From an uncultured Oscillospiraceae bacterium (GTDB lineage Bacteria > Bacillota > Clostridia > Oscillospirales > Oscillospiraceae): a stretch of 7,245 nt of DNA. A program made the position numbers and the translations under genes. This document shows, piece by piece, positions 1 to 5,805 of the stretch. Position 1 is the first letter of the stretch, and every line of letters begins with the position of its first letter. The stretch lies in contig CAKUJN010000096.1 of NCBI GenBank assembly GCA_934661735.1, positions 1 to 7,245 of the forward strand, written 5' to 3'. Below the pieces are notes generated by a model that made no database searches, was not told where the DNA came from, and worked only from the letters and a program-made list of their open reading frames with translations.

Positions 1-2
1 AC

Positions 3-41
3 GAGCCTATAGGCTCAGCCCAGGTCATGCCCCAAGGGGGC
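3..41. repeat. Two inverted repeats in the gene-free left edge
   Basis: Positions 3-16 (gagcctataggctc) form a perfect 14-nt palindrome. Positions 29-41 can fold as a five-pair stem, gcccc (29-33) with ggggc (37-41), around an aag loop. Together with the hairpin at 44-81 they make three folded units within about 80 nt, dense for plain intergenic DNA. No open reading frame or recognised RNA gene covers them. The arrangement resembles the subterminal hairpins of IS200/IS605-type elements or a dispersed palindromic repeat. No transposase is present, and the window edge cuts off whatever lies to the left. The palindromes are seen directly; any mobile-element origin is inference. Confidence 0.5.
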
Positions 42-43
42 TA

Positions 44-81
44 GTGCAAACCACCGGCACGGCCGGTGGTTATGATTGCAC
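44..81 (-). terminator. Long bulged hairpin after the Nudix gene, possible terminator
   Basis: An inner stem pairs accaccggc (50-58) with gccggtggt (62-70) around a three-base acg loop. An outer stem pairs gtgcaa (44-49) with ttgcac (76-81), leaving a five-base bulge, tatga (71-75), on one side only. Its edge is 3 nt from the stop codon of the minus-strand Nudix gene, which is where a transcription terminator would be expected. There is no good U-tract on the minus strand after the stem (only TTT before GCAC), so intrinsic termination may be weak. The one-sided bulge is also a feature of IS200/IS605 end hairpins, so this may instead be part of a repeat element together with the palindromes at 3-41. 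Confidence 0.45.
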
Positions 82-84
82 AGG

Positions 85-603
85 TTACAGTTCACCGCGG
101 CGGACGGCGGCGAACAGCTCGGTGTGATAGGTCAGATCCCGCATGGGGATAAACTGTCCGCCGGCAATCAGGGCGAGAATTTCGTCCTCGTCGGCCCAGC
201 GGATGTCACAGACCTCCTCGGGCTGTAAAACGGCATCGGTGAGCGGGAAATCTGCCTCGAAATACCAGATATCCAGCAGCCCGGGGAATCGCCATTGCGG
301 CGGGTCCAGCCGGACCCAGCAGAAGTACGTTCCGCCGGAAAGCGTCAGGCCGAGCTCCTCGTGCAGCTCACGCCGCATACCTGTAAGGCTGTCCTCTCCG
401 GCCATGACCGCGCCGCCAGGCGCTTCCCATAAAAGCCCTCTGCCGATGTTCGGCGCGCGGCGCGTGATGAGCCACTGCCCATGCGGATTGCGAATCCATG
501 CCTGCGCGGCCAGATGATAGCAGCCGTCCGGAAGCGCCTGCCCGCGTGCGATCTGTCCGCCGGTTTTCTGACGGTTTTTATCGTAAATATCCCAGAATTC
601 CAC
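85..603 (-). CDS. Nudix family hydrolase
   Basis: This is a 172-residue cytoplasmic Nudix hydrolase, a family that uses Mg2+ to cleave nucleoside-diphosphate-X compounds; the substrate cannot be read from the sequence. The Nudix box matches the family pattern GX5EX7REUXEEXGU at residues 64-86, counted from the GTG start: Gly64, Glu70, Arg78-Glu79, Glu82-Glu83, Gly85. All the metal-binding glutamates are present. The N-terminus (EFWDIYDKNRQ, then LPDGCYHL) resembles the common Firmicutes subgroup distantly related to isopentenyl-diphosphate isomerase and YfcD. GTG at 603 is preferred to the ATG at 630 because GGGAGG lies 7 nt upstream of the GTG, the ATG has no ribosome binding site, and relatives usually begin at this EFWD-like segment. 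The gene follows the acetyltransferase on the same strand after an 88-nt gap that contains its own likely promoter. A housekeeping or nucleotide-sanitising role is possible, but specificity is unknown. Confidence 0.93.
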   Translation of the reverse strand: MEFWDIYDKNRQKTGGQIARGQALPDGCYHLAAQAWIRNPHGQWLITRRAPNIGRGLLWEAPGGAVMAGEDSLTGMRRELHEELGLTLSGGTYFCWVRLDPPQWRFPGLLDIWYFEADFPLTDAVLQPEEVCDIRWADEDEILALIAGGQFIPMRDLTYHTELFAAVRRGEL

Positions 604-610
604 CTGTGTG

Positions 611-616
611 CCTCCC
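611..616 (-). promoter_or_regulatory. Ribosome binding site fixing a GTG start
   Basis: On the minus strand GGGAGG (616 to 611) is followed by the 7-nt spacer CACACAG and then GTG at 603-601. The upstream in-frame ATG at 630-628 is preceded by TTTCGCAG, with no Shine-Dalgarno match. This decides the start of the Nudix gene in favour of GTG. Confidence 0.8.
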
Positions 617-641
617 GTTTCCGTCTGCATTCTGCGAAACC

Positions 642-670
642 ATGATACCGCCTTTTGTGCGCGAAAGCAA
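642..670 (-). promoter_or_regulatory. Likely promoter of the Nudix gene
   Basis: On the minus strand there is a -35-like TTGCTT (670-665), a 17-nt spacer and a -10-like TATCAT (647-642). Each hexamer departs from the sigma-A consensus in two bases or fewer. Transcription would begin near 635, giving a leader of about 30 nt before the GTG start. No convincing terminator separates this site from the upstream acetyltransferase gene, so read-through from that gene is also possible. Confidence 0.55.
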
Positions 671-691
671 GTGTTTTACACGCAGGAACGG

Positions 692-1876
692 TCAGAAATA
701 GTCTGTGATCATCAGCGGCTTTTCAAAGAAAACCTGCTCCAGACGGCCGTCGTCGCAGAATACACGCAGTGCGGGGAAGAAACGCTTTGCCATGTCAAAG
801 CGGCAGACGCCGCACAGCAGGGCGGAAAACGCGCTGATTTCCAGCTCGGCATCCGGCTGTGCGTCTGTGCGCGAGACACAGACAGCACGGTCATGTTCAA
901 AGCGGACGGAAAAGCAGCCATCGTTTTCCGGAATCTGCGCGTCGTGCAGACGAAGCGTGATCGTGCCGCTCCCGCGGTAGCGCGCACGGCGCAGCGCCTC
1001 GGCGGCGTTGATAACGCGGACCATGCCGGCCGGCTCCAACTCCCAGCACACCGCGCCGAGAGACCATTCCGGCATGAGATACTGTATGGCCGGCTCGGCG
1101 GGAATCCGGAATTTGACGTATTGATGATCGGCGGCAAGCCGCGAAAACAGCGTCATCAGGCCGTGGTAACCCTCCGGCGAGGAAAAACAGAAGCGGCTGC
1201 AAACCAGGTTCCGCCCGTCCGGCTCCAGTGCGAGCCGGAATGTTGTGTAGGCCTTCGGCGTACCAGAGGCATCGAACCAGACGTAGGTGAATTCCTGCTT
1301 TGCGGCGGGATCGCAGCGCAGAAGCCAGTCATAATCTGCCGCTGTATGCTGAACCGACATGTTATAGTAGGCCTCCCACTGTGCATCCAGCGCGCGCACC
1401 TCATCCAGAAGCGGCGCGGCAGGTGATGCAAGGCGGAGCGTTCCCGCATCCTTGAGCGGAGGCAGCTGCGGAAGATGCACAACGGTGCGATAGCGCTGCA
1501 CACAGCTTTCATAGCCGAATTTTCGATAGTACACGGTGGAGAACGGAAACAGATAGGAAAAGACATAGCCGTCACGGTACATTTGCGGAAGCGCCTGCTG
1601 GAAGCACGCGCGGATGCCGCCGGAGCGGCGGTGCTGCGGCAGTGATGCAACGCCACCGATGCCGCCCGTTTTGCAGACCGCGCCATCAAATTGGACGGCA
1701 AAATCCGTGATATAAATTGTGCTCATCATCTCGCCGGCGTCTGAAAACGCTGCCCAGATCTGCGGACGGTTCCGTTCGGGCGCTGGCAGTGTGGAACGGT
1801 CAAGTGGTGATTCAAACGCGACGGCAAAAAGCTCGGCGGCGGGACGCTCGGCGTCGGCAACGGGGCGGACAAGCAT
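692..1876 (-). CDS. Eis-like GNAT N-acetyltransferase with C-terminal SCP2-like domain
   Basis: This is a 394-residue protein of the Eis type: two GNAT-fold regions followed by a sterol-carrier-protein-2-like domain. Eis-family enzymes move an acetyl group from acetyl-CoA to amines; the mycobacterial one acetylates aminoglycosides at several positions. The acetyl-CoA loop is visible at residues 76-89 (VASLPQHRRSGGIR). The family segment STVYYRKFGYE (113-123) holds a tyrosine that may correspond to the general acid Tyr126 of Mtb Eis. The protein ends in Phe394, and in Eis the C-terminal Phe carboxylate acts as the base. The SCP2-like part covers roughly 285-394. The start is ATG at 1876 because GGAGG lies 7 nt upstream and the family-typical MLVRPV begins there; an in-frame ATG at 1969 would add 31 unlikely residues. 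The physiological substrate is unknown, and resistance cannot be assumed. Confidence 0.9.
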   Translation of the reverse strand: MLVRPVADAERPAAELFAVAFESPLDRSTLPAPERNRPQIWAAFSDAGEMMSTIYITDFAVQFDGAVCKTGGIGGVASLPQHRRSGGIRACFQQALPQMYRDGYVFSYLFPFSTVYYRKFGYESCVQRYRTVVHLPQLPPLKDAGTLRLASPAAPLLDEVRALDAQWEAYYNMSVQHTAADYDWLLRCDPAAKQEFTYVWFDASGTPKAYTTFRLALEPDGRNLVCSRFCFSSPEGYHGLMTLFSRLAADHQYVKFRIPAEPAIQYLMPEWSLGAVCWELEPAGMVRVINAAEALRRARYRGSGTITLRLHDAQIPENDGCFSVRFEHDRAVCVSRTDAQPDAELEISAFSALLCGVCRFDMAKRFFPALRVFCDDGRLEQVFFEKPLMITDYF

Positions 1877-1883
1877 GGCAAGA

Positions 1884-1888
1884 CCTCC
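1884..1888 (-). promoter_or_regulatory. Ribosome binding site of the acetyltransferase gene
   Basis: GGAGG on the minus strand (1888-1884) lies 7 nt upstream of the ATG at 1876-1874. It supports this internal start over the longer in-frame ATG at 1969, and the -10 element at 1945-1940 lies downstream of that longer start. Confidence 0.85.
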
Positions 1889-1939
1889 GGTTCCGGTATT
1901 TTCGCGGATAAGCCGCACGGCGGCTTTTCTGTAAGTATG

Positions 1940-1948
1940 ATTATAGCA
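1940..1948 (-). promoter_or_regulatory. Extended -10 promoter of the acetyltransferase gene
   Basis: The minus strand reads TGCTATAAT (1948-1940), a perfect TATAAT -10 box with the TGn extension. No good -35 hexamer is found at 16-18 nt, but extended -10 promoters tolerate that. Transcription would start near 1933, leaving a leader of roughly 57 nt before the ATG at 1876. Confidence 0.6.
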
Positions 1949-2030
1949 CAGCCGGAGGAAAAACGGCACGGCGGGCGGACGGCAGTGGTTGCCATTTTTT
2001 GTCCGCGCTTGTCAAAGACGAAAAACGCCG

Positions 2031-2059
2031 TTGCATCTGTCCGGATGGGAATCTATAAT
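2031..2059 (+). promoter_or_regulatory. Sigma-A-type promoter of the three-gene chitobiose operon
   Basis: TTGCAT (2031-2036), a 17-nt spacer and a perfect TATAAT (2054-2059) give a near-consensus housekeeping promoter. Transcription would start near 2066, about 28 nt before the GH18 start codon. I saw no clear catabolite-repression (cre) site or long palindromic operator over it, so sugar control, if any, is not visible here. Confidence 0.72.
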
Positions 2060-2080
2060 TTCAGTATCAGAGCCGGAAAC

Positions 2081-2085
2081 GGAGG
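2081..2085 (+). promoter_or_regulatory. Ribosome binding site of the GH18 gene
   Basis: GGAGG is followed 8 nt later by ATG at 2094. The in-frame ATG at 1989 lies upstream of the promoter at 2031-2059, so it cannot be the start of a transcript from that promoter. Confidence 0.85.
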
Positions 2086-2093
2086 GACGGAGC

Positions 2094-3407
2094 ATGGTGC
2101 GGGCAGAAAAAGAGGTTGTCCTGTATTTTGCGGGATGGAATCTCAATCGGGAAAATACCGGACACAGCGGCGAGGTATGCGCGCTGCCGTGGGAGCATGT
2201 CAGCTGCATCAACCATGCGTTCTGGGCGGTGGAGCCGGCGGACGGAACGACGGAGACGTCAGTGCAGCGGCGGATGCGCAGCATGCCCGCGCGGACGGCG
2301 TGGCGGAGTGTCCCGCTGTATCCGGAATGTGACGAAACGGATACTGCACCGAGTGCAGTATCACCGGAACTGCCGCGCGGACATTTTGCGCAGTATGCCG
2401 CGATGCACGCGCAATGGCCGGATGTGCGCATCCTGCTTTCCATCGGCGGGTGGACGCGGTGCGGTTTCTTTTCCGAAATGGCAGCCGAGCCGGCGGGGCG
2501 CGCGTCGTTTATTGAAAGCTGCCTTGCGGTGCTGCGGCGTTATGCGTGGCTGGGCGGATTGGATATCGACTGGGAATACCCCGCGTGTTCGCGTCCGGCG
2601 GACGCGAACGATCCGGACGGGGACGAAGGCTGCGTCGTTTTTGCGTCGGAGAACGCAGATCGGGAGAATTTTACGACGCTTCTGCGCGAGCTGCGCGCGG
2701 CGATAGATGCGGCGTTCGGAAAAAATGAAAAGCGCCTTACGGCATGCGCCTCGGGTGCGGTGGACGGCGCGCTGGCGCGGCAGAACTGGGCGGCGGCAGT
2801 ACCGTATCTGGATTTTATCAACGTTATGAGCTATGATCTGGCGGGCGTATGGGACGGTGTCAGCGGCCACGCCTCCGGCGCGGCGAAAACCGCAGAGGCG
2901 GTGGCGTATCTGATGCAGTCGGGCGTTCCGGCAGAGAAAATCTGCATCGGTTCGCCGCTTTACGGGACGGTCATGCGGCTGAAAGACATGCCGGACGGGC
3001 CGGAGTCGGTCTTCGGCGCGCCGGTGGAACCAGTGCGGCCCGTGCGGACACCGGTAAATGAGACGATGCTGTGCCGCTTCGCGGCCGAGGCCGTCAGCGG
3101 CTATACGCTCTGCGAGCGGGACGGGCGCGTCGTGATGGACAGCCGCTTTGACCGCGGTGGGGGCGGATGGCACACGGAGTATGACGCGCAGAACGGCGCG
3201 GCGTGGATGTATAACGATGCGGAAGGCTCAAAGTACGCACGCTGGTTTATTTCCTATGAGGACCCGCTGTCGTTGCAGGAAAAGCTGGATATGATTCATA
3301 AAAACGGCCTTGGCGGCATGATTGTCTGGGAGGCGGATCAGGACACGGAAAACAACGCGTTTCTTGCGCAGATGGGCAGAGCTCTGCGTGCAGACGATGA
3401 TAAATGA
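2094..3407 (+). CDS. Glycoside hydrolase family 18, chitinase-like, predicted cytoplasmic
   Basis: This 437-residue GH18 protein should hydrolyse beta-1,4 bonds between GlcNAc units by substrate-assisted catalysis. A first strand VVLYFAGW begins near residue 8. The SxGG motif is SIGG at 116-119, and the catalytic signature is GLDIDWEYP at 155-163 with Asp157, Asp159 and the acid Glu161. MSYDL at 245-249 holds the conserved Met-Tyr-Asp, PLYG (288-291) follows, and the substrate-stacking tryptophan is probably Trp412 in the last strand. All key residues are intact. There is no signal peptide, membrane segment, carbohydrate-binding module or sorting motif, so it probably acts inside the cell on imported oligosaccharides. 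It is the first gene of the operon, 12 nt before the chitobiose phosphorylase, which suggests it supplies (GlcNAc)2. An endo-beta-N-acetylglucosaminidase acting on N-glycan cores is an alternative, but the neighbours favour chitooligosaccharides. Confidence 0.92.
   Translation: MVRAEKEVVLYFAGWNLNRENTGHSGEVCALPWEHVSCINHAFWAVEPADGTTETSVQRRMRSMPARTAWRSVPLYPECDETDTAPSAVSPELPRGHFAQYAAMHAQWPDVRILLSIGGWTRCGFFSEMAAEPAGRASFIESCLAVLRRYAWLGGLDIDWEYPACSRPADANDPDGDEGCVVFASENADRENFTTLLRELRAAIDAAFGKNEKRLTACASGAVDGALARQNWAAAVPYLDFINVMSYDLAGVWDGVSGHASGAAKTAEAVAYLMQSGVPAEKICIGSPLYGTVMRLKDMPDGPESVFGAPVEPVRPVRTPVNETMLCRFAAEAVSGYTLCERDGRVVMDSRFDRGGGGWHTEYDAQNGAAWMYNDAEGSKYARWFISYEDPLSLQEKLDMIHKNGLGGMIVWEADQDTENNAFLAQMGRALRADDDK
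2340..2362 (+). repeat. Perfect 10-bp inverted repeat inside the GH18 gene
   Basis: Arms gatactgcac (2340-2349) and gtgcagtatc (2353-2362) are exact reverse complements around a three-base cga loop. In frame this encodes part of ETDTAPSAVSPE near residues 81-92 of the GH18 protein, in a probable surface loop between the first strand and the SIGG strand. No U-tract follows, so it is not an intrinsic terminator. The structure is seen directly; its function is unknown and it may be chance. Confidence 0.6.
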
Positions 3408-3419
3408 GGTGGAAAAGCT

Positions 3420-5801
3420 ATGCAGTACGGTCATTTTGACAACCGGAACAGGGAATATGTGATCGACCGTGTCGACGTGCCAGTGTCGTGGACGAATTAT
3501 ATCGGCGTCGGGGACATGTACGGTGTATTCAATCACACGGCGGGAGGGTATCTGCTTTATAAAACGCCGGAATATCACCGGATTACGCGCTTCCGTCCGA
3601 ACGGCGTGCCGATGGATGGACCAGGGCACTATGTCTACATCCGTGACGACGACACAGGAGAATACTGGTCGATCTCCTGGCAGCCGGTGGGGAAGGACAA
3701 GGCAAAATACTCCTGCCGCCACGGGCTGAGCTATGTGAAATATCTCTGCGACTACGGCGATATCCACGCCGAGCAGAAGCTGTTTGTCACCATGGACGAG
3801 TCGGTCGAGCTGTGGGATGTGCGGCTGCGCAACGACTCGGGCCGTGTGCGGAGGCTTTCGGTGTTTTCCTATCTGGAGTTCAGCTTCCATCAGGTTCCGA
3901 TGGACAATCAGAATTTCCAGATGAGCCTTTACGCCTCCGGTAGCCGCTATGACGGCGGCGTGATTGAAAACGATCTGTATTATGAGGAAAACGGGTATCA
4001 GTTCTTTACCTCAAATTTTGAACCGGACGGCTTTGAGTGTGTGCGTGACCGTTTTATCGGCCCGTACCGCACCGAGCGCAATCCGCTTGCTGTGGAGACC
4101 GGCGAATGCAGCGGCGCATATCAAAAGGGCGGCAACCACTGCGGCGTGCTGAAAAAAGCGCTGACGCTTGCGCCGGATGAGCAGGTAAGGCTGCTGTATC
4201 TGCTGGGCGAGGGCGGCATTGCGGCCGGCAAAGACGCAAAAGCGCGCTGGACAGTGGAAAAGGCGGATGAGGATTTTGCGCGCCTTGCGAAATTCTGGGA
4301 TGACAAGCTCAACTGCCTGCAAATCCGGACGCCGAACGAGGGCATGAATACGGAAATCAACATCTGGAACCTGTACCAGAGCGAGATCAACGTCATGTTC
4401 TCGCGCTTTACCTCCTTTATCGAGGTGGGCGGGCGCGTGGGCCTTGGATACCGGGACACGGCACAGGACGCGATGATGGTGCCGCATTCCAATCCGGAAA
4501 AGTGCCGCGGGCGGCTGATCGAGCTGCTGCGTGCGCTGACAAAGGAGGGCTACGGCCTGCACCTGTTCGAGCCGCGCTGGTTTGAAAAAGACGCGCCGCA
4601 GCAGTCGTTCAAATCGCCGACCGTTGTGCCGACACCGGATAAGAGTCAGATTGTCCACGGACTGAAGGACGCGTGCGCGGACGACGCGCTGTGGCTGGTT
4701 TCGGCAATTGTGCAGTATGTGCGTGAAACGGGAGATTTTGACTTTGTCGACAGCGTCGTCACCTACGCCGACGGCGGCGAGGGGACGGTATATGAGCATA
4801 TGCGGCGCATTCTGGACTTTTCCGCACGTCAGGTCGGACAGAACGGCATTTGCAGGGGGCTGCGTGCCGACTGGAACGACTGCCTGAATCTGGGCGGCGG
4901 CGAAAGCGCCATGGTCAGCTTCCTGCACCACTGGGCGCTGGGGAATTTCGTCGCGCTGGCAAGGCGCATGGGGCGCGAGGCCGACGCCGCGCAGTACGAG
5001 GCGATTGCGGCGTGCGTAAAAGCGGTGAGCGAGGCGGTTCTCTGGGATGGAAAGTGGTATATCTGCGGCATTACGGCCGGCGGCCGGAAAATCGGCACGC
5101 AGGCGGACGAGGAGGGCCGCGTCCACATGGAGAGCAATACCTGGGCAGTCGTTTCCGGTGTAGCGGACCGTGCGCGCGGAATCCGCGCCATGGACGCGGT
5201 GGACGAATATCTCTATACGCCCTATGGCCTGATGCTCAACGCGCCGTGCTTTACAAAGCCGGATGACTCGATCGGCTTTGTCACGCGCGTCTACCCAGGG
5301 CTCAAGGAGAATGGCTCGGTGTTTAGCCATCCGAACCCGTGGGCATGGTGCGCAGAGGCGATGCTTGGCCGCGGAAGCCGCGCCATGAAGTTCTACGACG
5401 CGCTGTGTCCGGTTTTGCAGAACGATAGAATCGAGATCAGAAAGGCGGAGCCGTATACCTACTGCCAGTTTATTTCCGGCAGAGCGCACAGCACTTATGG
5501 CGAGGCGCACCATCCGTTTATGACCGGCTCGGCCGGATGGGCGTATTATGCTGCGACACAGTATCTGCTGGGTGTGCGGCCGGACTTTGACGGGATCATT
5601 GTCGACCCGTGCATTCCGGCAGACTGGAAGGAATTCTCCGTGACGCGCCGGTGGCGCGGAGCGGAATACCGGATTCATGTGACGAATCCGGACGGTGTGG
5701 AAAAGGGCGTGCGGGAAATCAGAGCGGACGGGAAGGCGGTCGCGGTTCTGCCGGTTCTGCCGGCGGGGAGCGTCTGTCACGCGGAAGTCATTATGGGGTG
5801 A
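3420..5801 (+). CDS. chbP: GH94 N,N'-diacetylchitobiose phosphorylase
   Basis: This enzyme splits (GlcNAc)2 with inorganic phosphate into GlcNAc-1-phosphate and GlcNAc, with inversion, in the cytoplasm. It has 793 residues, close to the 801 of the Vibrio proteolyticus enzyme. The N-terminal beta-sandwich covers about 1-265, followed by a helical linker and an (alpha/alpha)6 barrel from about 300 to 720, then a short beta end. The general acid is Asp487 in RADWNDCLN (482-490). By remembered comparison with the Vibrio structure, Arg329, Arg339 and Asp346 bind sugar, and Arg345, His637 and Thr702 bind phosphate. The loop after the catalytic Asp is the compact LGGGESAM (491-498), whereas cellobiose phosphorylases carry about 20 extra residues there. 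With RDTAQD (345-350) and FSHPNPWAW (635-643) this favours chitobiose. GAGGTGG lies 7 nt before ATG, overlapping the GH18 stop. No defect is visible. Confidence 0.94.
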   Translation: MQYGHFDNRNREYVIDRVDVPVSWTNYIGVGDMYGVFNHTAGGYLLYKTPEYHRITRFRPNGVPMDGPGHYVYIRDDDTGEYWSISWQPVGKDKAKYSCRHGLSYVKYLCDYGDIHAEQKLFVTMDESVELWDVRLRNDSGRVRRLSVFSYLEFSFHQVPMDNQNFQMSLYASGSRYDGGVIENDLYYEENGYQFFTSNFEPDGFECVRDRFIGPYRTERNPLAVETGECSGAYQKGGNHCGVLKKALTLAPDEQVRLLYLLGEGGIAAGKDAKARWTVEKADEDFARLAKFWDDKLNCLQIRTPNEGMNTEINIWNLYQSEINVMFSRFTSFIEVGGRVGLGYRDTAQDAMMVPHSNPEKCRGRLIELLRALTKEGYGLHLFEPRWFEKDAPQQSFKSPTVVPTPDKSQIVHGLKDACADDALWLVSAIVQYVRETGDFDFVDSVVTYADGGEGTVYEHMRRILDFSARQVGQNGICRGLRADWNDCLNLGGGESAMVSFLHHWALGNFVALARRMGREADAAQYEAIAACVKAVSEAVLWDGKWYICGITAGGRKIGTQADEEGRVHMESNTWAVVSGVADRARGIRAMDAVDEYLYTPYGLMLNAPCFTKPDDSIGFVTRVYPGLKENGSVFSHPNPWAWCAEAMLGRGSRAMKFYDALCPVLQNDRIEIRKAEPYTYCQFISGRAHSTYGEAHHPFMTGSAGWAYYAATQYLLGVRPDFDGIIVDPCIPADWKEFSVTRRWRGAEYRIHVTNPDGVEKGVREIRADGKAVAVLPVLPAGSVCHAEVIMG

Positions 5802-5805
5802 AAAT

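Noticed and set aside
608..1426. 272-codon plus-strand frame opposite the acetyltransferase gene
   Set aside because: It is Arg- and Gln-rich with no recognisable motif and no ribosome binding site, and it lies over a gene with clear family signatures on the other strand.
1877..1969. In-frame N-terminal extension of the acetyltransferase from an ATG at 1969
   Set aside because: The 31 extra residues precede the family-typical MLVRPV start, the -10 element at 1945-1940 lies downstream of it, and GGAGG is correctly spaced for the start at 1876.
1981..1999. Small hairpin ggca/tgcc followed by a run of T, looking like a terminator on the plus strand
   Set aside because: The stem is only 4 bp and there is no plus-strand gene upstream to terminate. 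It lies upstream of the operon promoter, so it cannot be an attenuator either.
2021..2036. Possible catabolite-repression (cre) site overlapping the -35 of the operon promoter
   Set aside because: The central CG with flanking A-tract is suggestive, but several conserved cre positions, including the leading TG and the trailing CA spacing, do not match.
1989..2093. In-frame N-terminal extension of the GH18 protein from an ATG at 1989
   Set aside because: It lies across the promoter at 2031-2059, has no ribosome binding site, and the added 35 residues are not hydrophobic enough for a signal peptide. GGAGG at 2081-2085 supports the start at 2094.
5743..5760. Perfect 9-bp tandem duplication (cggttctgc twice) near the end of the phosphorylase gene
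   Set aside because: It keeps the frame and encodes a repeated Val-Leu-Pro in the variable C-terminal tail. It looks like trivial slippage with no functional sign.
4011..5780. Long 589-codon open frame antisense to the chitobiose phosphorylase gene
   Set aside because: The translation is rich in Arg, His and Ala, shows no domain, and mirrors codon structure of a clearly real GC-rich gene. The same holds for the long antisense frames at 5791-6837, 2361-3173 and 3228-3890.
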